Shown here one piece after another: positions 61,201-64,000 of a DNA stretch of 64,000 nt (its first letter is position 1; every line of letters begins with the position of its first letter). The translations under genes and the position numbers were made by a program. Under the pieces are notes generated by a model. That model searched no databases and was not told the DNA's origin. It saw only the letters and a list, made by a program, of their open reading frames with translations. Source of the stretch: Lepisosteus oculatus (taxonomy: Eukaryota; Chordata; Actinopteri; Semionotiformes; Lepisosteidae); NCBI RefSeq assembly GCF_040954835.1, contig NC_090723.1:2242001-2306000 (forward strand). Reading direction: 5' to 3'.

Positions 61201-63710
61201 GGTACAGTTCAGGACAATGTGTGAATGGCAATGCTGTAGAAAAGCAAAATAAAAAACAGGTTATAACCACAGAAAAAGAATGAAATTGCACAATTTAACA
61301 CAATAAACTGGATTTGTACTTGCCTACAAGCCATGCTTGTGTAACTAAGTACCAAACAGTTCAGGGTCCCTATATCCTCTGGGGTAGCTAACTGCTGTGT
61401 TTCTTACACTACTGGAAAGAGAATGAGTTTAGGTCAGTCTTAAGCATACAACTGTCCTGCTCTTATTGGATTTTAGAAAGTAACATGGATTGAACTCAGG
61501 TGGAAAACATTCAAAGAATTTCAGTGATGGACTCTGGACCAGATGTTTTAAACCAGTGTGGTGCTGGTGCTGCTGCTGCTGTTATGCTTGAGTTGATAAG
61601 TGAAGCCTTGACTTCTTGCAGTCGGAGTATTCAAACATCCAGGATATTAGCCCTGATTTCAGAGCTAAACTTCCAGTTCAGGCTCTTACTGTCAGGTTTA
61701 TTCAAAACTCCCCATTCCAACCCCTGTTTCTGATTTTAATCTCTCGACTTCAATCTACTGGACAGTTGAACGGCTGGTGTGAAAAGGCCGTCGAGTGTCA
61801 TCCAGCGCGGTGCTGTTCTTCAGGTGAAGACCCTCCCATCCGTGAAGTTTTGTGTTCGGTTTTGGGCTGAAAAGTACAATATAAATGGAAGCTATAATTA
61901 TGAAGCAATACTGGTGCAAAGGGTAATCATTTCATCCAGCTTGCTCTGCCTTTACAGTCCATGTCAGAGAATTAATCAGCAATTGGCTAGAAAGGAAAGA
62001 GAGAAAAAGAGGGAAGGCTCAAAAAGCCTTTAGTGAGGTTGAAGCGATCTGAGTCCTCCTATAAAGCCCTTCTCCTCAGCACTTCCTAACTACTCACCTT
62101 TTACTCTTTTGAAAGCCGAAGTCATGGAAAGATTCAGCATTCTTAGTTTTTAAATTGAATCTCCCCTGCCCTTCTCTGTTTCCCAGAGTAGAATTACAAT
62201 GCCTTACTTTACTGCACTTCTGTGCTCAGACGAGAGATAAAGAAGATAAGCACAATGTCTTCTTAGGTCAATTGTGTCAGTGGTACAGCAGGGTGAAAAA
62301 AGAAATTGGTGTTGCAGTCTTCTTCTTTGACACATTTTGATTACAACCCCTGAGGCAGGTGGAACCATCAATGAAAAAAGGAGGAATGCAAAGAATTTTT
62401 GATAAATGCTGCATCTCACCTGGGCCACACCTGCTAAGCATTGTTTGCAACCTTTATTTTAATGCATTCTGTCACACAGAAGTAAATGTATTGCTGAAAT
62501 ACTATGATTCTGTTCTAATGTGCCTTTCCTATCCAAACCCCTTTGGAAACCCCATAAGCTCTTTGTGGTGTAAAATACCACTAGACAATTGAAGGAGGCT
62601 GAGACTTTGACATCACATCCAAACGGCAGAGTGTATGGAGTAACAAGACCTAGTATTAATCAAGACCTGGACCATTTAGGAAAAATATATCCTAAAGTCT
62701 TAGCAATCTAAAGAACAGAATGCAATAGCAAGAAACTACCTAATTTATAAGAGCAAAGAGTTTATATATCTGTGTTGTTTCTCAGAACAGTATTTGCAGG
62801 CCAGAATGACATACTGTATCATTATTGGAGTGGGTTAACCTTGGAGCGAAACTCTCTTCAGCACATTTCAGCAGGAAAAAAATAGTTGATCAGATAGAGA
62901 AAAGGTACTTTGTTGCAGTTAATACAGCCTGCACCGAAGGATTGTGGGAAGACCTTCAATCACTCCTGACAGCCTCCCCCACACATAGCTAATGCAACCC
63001 CTAAGGACAGCACACCTTCTCATTAGACATCATTCAGCTTAGTCCACTATTTAAAGAAAACTTTGCTATCATTCATGTAGGCTGGAAACAGTGCTGCAAT
63101 AAAGGCTCCAGCCTACTTCCAGGGGCATTTATTGACCCTCTAACCTCCCTCTACCCCATTACTGATCCGAGGTGTGGGAGCATTTCTTAGCAGAATATGC
63201 TGACTTGCAATGCCTACACGGATGACTCCTTGTAGTCTGAAAAGAAATCATTTGCAGTATTTATTTGCTGTTGTGAACAACAGTTCTCTTGACTCTCCTG
63301 GATCTGGCAGTAGTGCACGTGTTAATTCCTATTTTGTATTTATTTTTTGGAAAAAAATACATTGTTCAGCAGATAGTTCAGAAAGTTTGAATCTATTAAC
63401 TCATCTGTAACATTGTGCATGAATTCATAATAATCTGGGCTAGGCTTATATAACAGAGGCTGAAGTCCGCACCCCTACCCTCATTCCACAATACCTGGGG
63501 CAGAACAGGTTTTATGTTTAATTTGGATTTGACAATTTCTTATTTAATATCTAATCAAATTAAATTAATCAGCTGTTCATGGCTGGGGTTTATGACTATA
63601 AGCTACTACACACAACTAATGAAGACCCGAAGATTCCTTCCAAATGCTCTCCAGTCAGAAATATTTATCATTTGATGCACTAAAAGCTGCTGAGCTCTTG
63701 TTTTCGAGTG

Positions 63711-63998
63711 TTACAGCAGATGGGAAGAGTAAGTGATCAGTCCCTCAGTGACTGAAAGGTTGTGACTCAACATTGATTGGAGCTCATCTTTTGAAGTTTC
63801 AACTTTACCCAATAAGCTAAGTCTACAGTAAATAAAACAATACATAACCATCACAGTGATAAACAATGCAACATAAATGCAAATATGCTGAAAAAGGTGC
63901 AGATCTGGTGGTTCAGAGTATCTAGCTCCAGCAAATTGCATTTGTAACATTCCTTTTGGTGTTGGTGAAGGAAGGTTAATTTTGTCAAGGTTGGTCAA
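63711..63998 (-). other. Open frame with a hydrophobic segment at the window edge
   Basis: A 95-codon minus-strand frame, open up to the right edge. It contains a strongly hydrophobic run of about 22 residues (ICIYVALFITVMVMYCFIYC) followed by a charged segment (GKVETSKDEL), which is the layout of a single-pass membrane protein. I recognise no family, and it may equally be chance in AT-rich DNA or one exon of a gene beyond the window. Confidence 0.12.
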
Positions 63999-64000
63999 GT

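Larger units (their letters stand above)
50966..63700. other. Long gene-free region
   Basis: About 12.7 kb, apart from the candidate element at 51030-51360, with no supported gene, RNA gene or clear SINE copy, which is notably repeat-poor compared with 41.7-51.0 kb. A (GGAAAA)n tract is at 59518-59542. A slightly GC-richer stretch at about 61750-61910 ends in GAAAAGTACAATATAAATGG, reminiscent of fish SINE tails. Frames of up to 96 codons have no recognisable content. Confidence 0.45.

Noticed and set aside
1..64000. Bacterial-type features (operons, CRISPR arrays, terminators, prophage)
   Set aside because: The window is vertebrate nuclear DNA with spliced genes and SINEs; no array of spaced direct repeats is present.

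Overview
The window is nuclear DNA of a vertebrate, most likely a ray-finned fish. It has long AT-rich non-coding stretches, GT-AG introns, two abundant fish-type SINE families (one tRNA-derived, one with a 5S rRNA-like head) and five recognisable vertebrate genes. The retained, slow-evolving gene structure and the repeat types fit an early-branching ray-finned fish such as a gar or bowfin, but that species-level guess is from memory and weak.

The first 38.4 kb hold all the genes. FZD2 (minus strand, single exon, 372-2033) is a Wnt receptor. PUS3 (plus, coding exons 11250-15465, probable non-coding first exon near 9850-9936) is a tRNA pseudouridine synthase. MEIOC (plus, 17519-22937) is a germline meiosis factor. 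CCDC43 (minus, 26170-30280) is a small charged coiled-coil protein, and DCAKD (plus, 32735-37505) is a dephospho-CoA kinase-like protein. I rebuilt every exon by reading splice sites on the sequence; all phases close and all five proteins run from ATG to stop. MEIOC and CCDC43 converge tail to tail; CCDC43 and DCAKD diverge. The genes belong to different processes and do not form a functional unit.

The most striking structure is in CCDC43. A 56-nt coding exon (26718-26773) is flanked on both sides by minor-spliceosome (U12-type) introns, one with AT-AC ends and one with GT-AG ends, each with a canonical branch-point motif. The right-hand 25.5 kb (38.45-64 kb) has no gene I can support. It holds SINE copies, a broken LINE 3' end, and several repeat-free stretches that look like candidate regulatory elements but need alignment to judge. 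An open frame with a hydrophobic segment at the extreme right edge may be chance.
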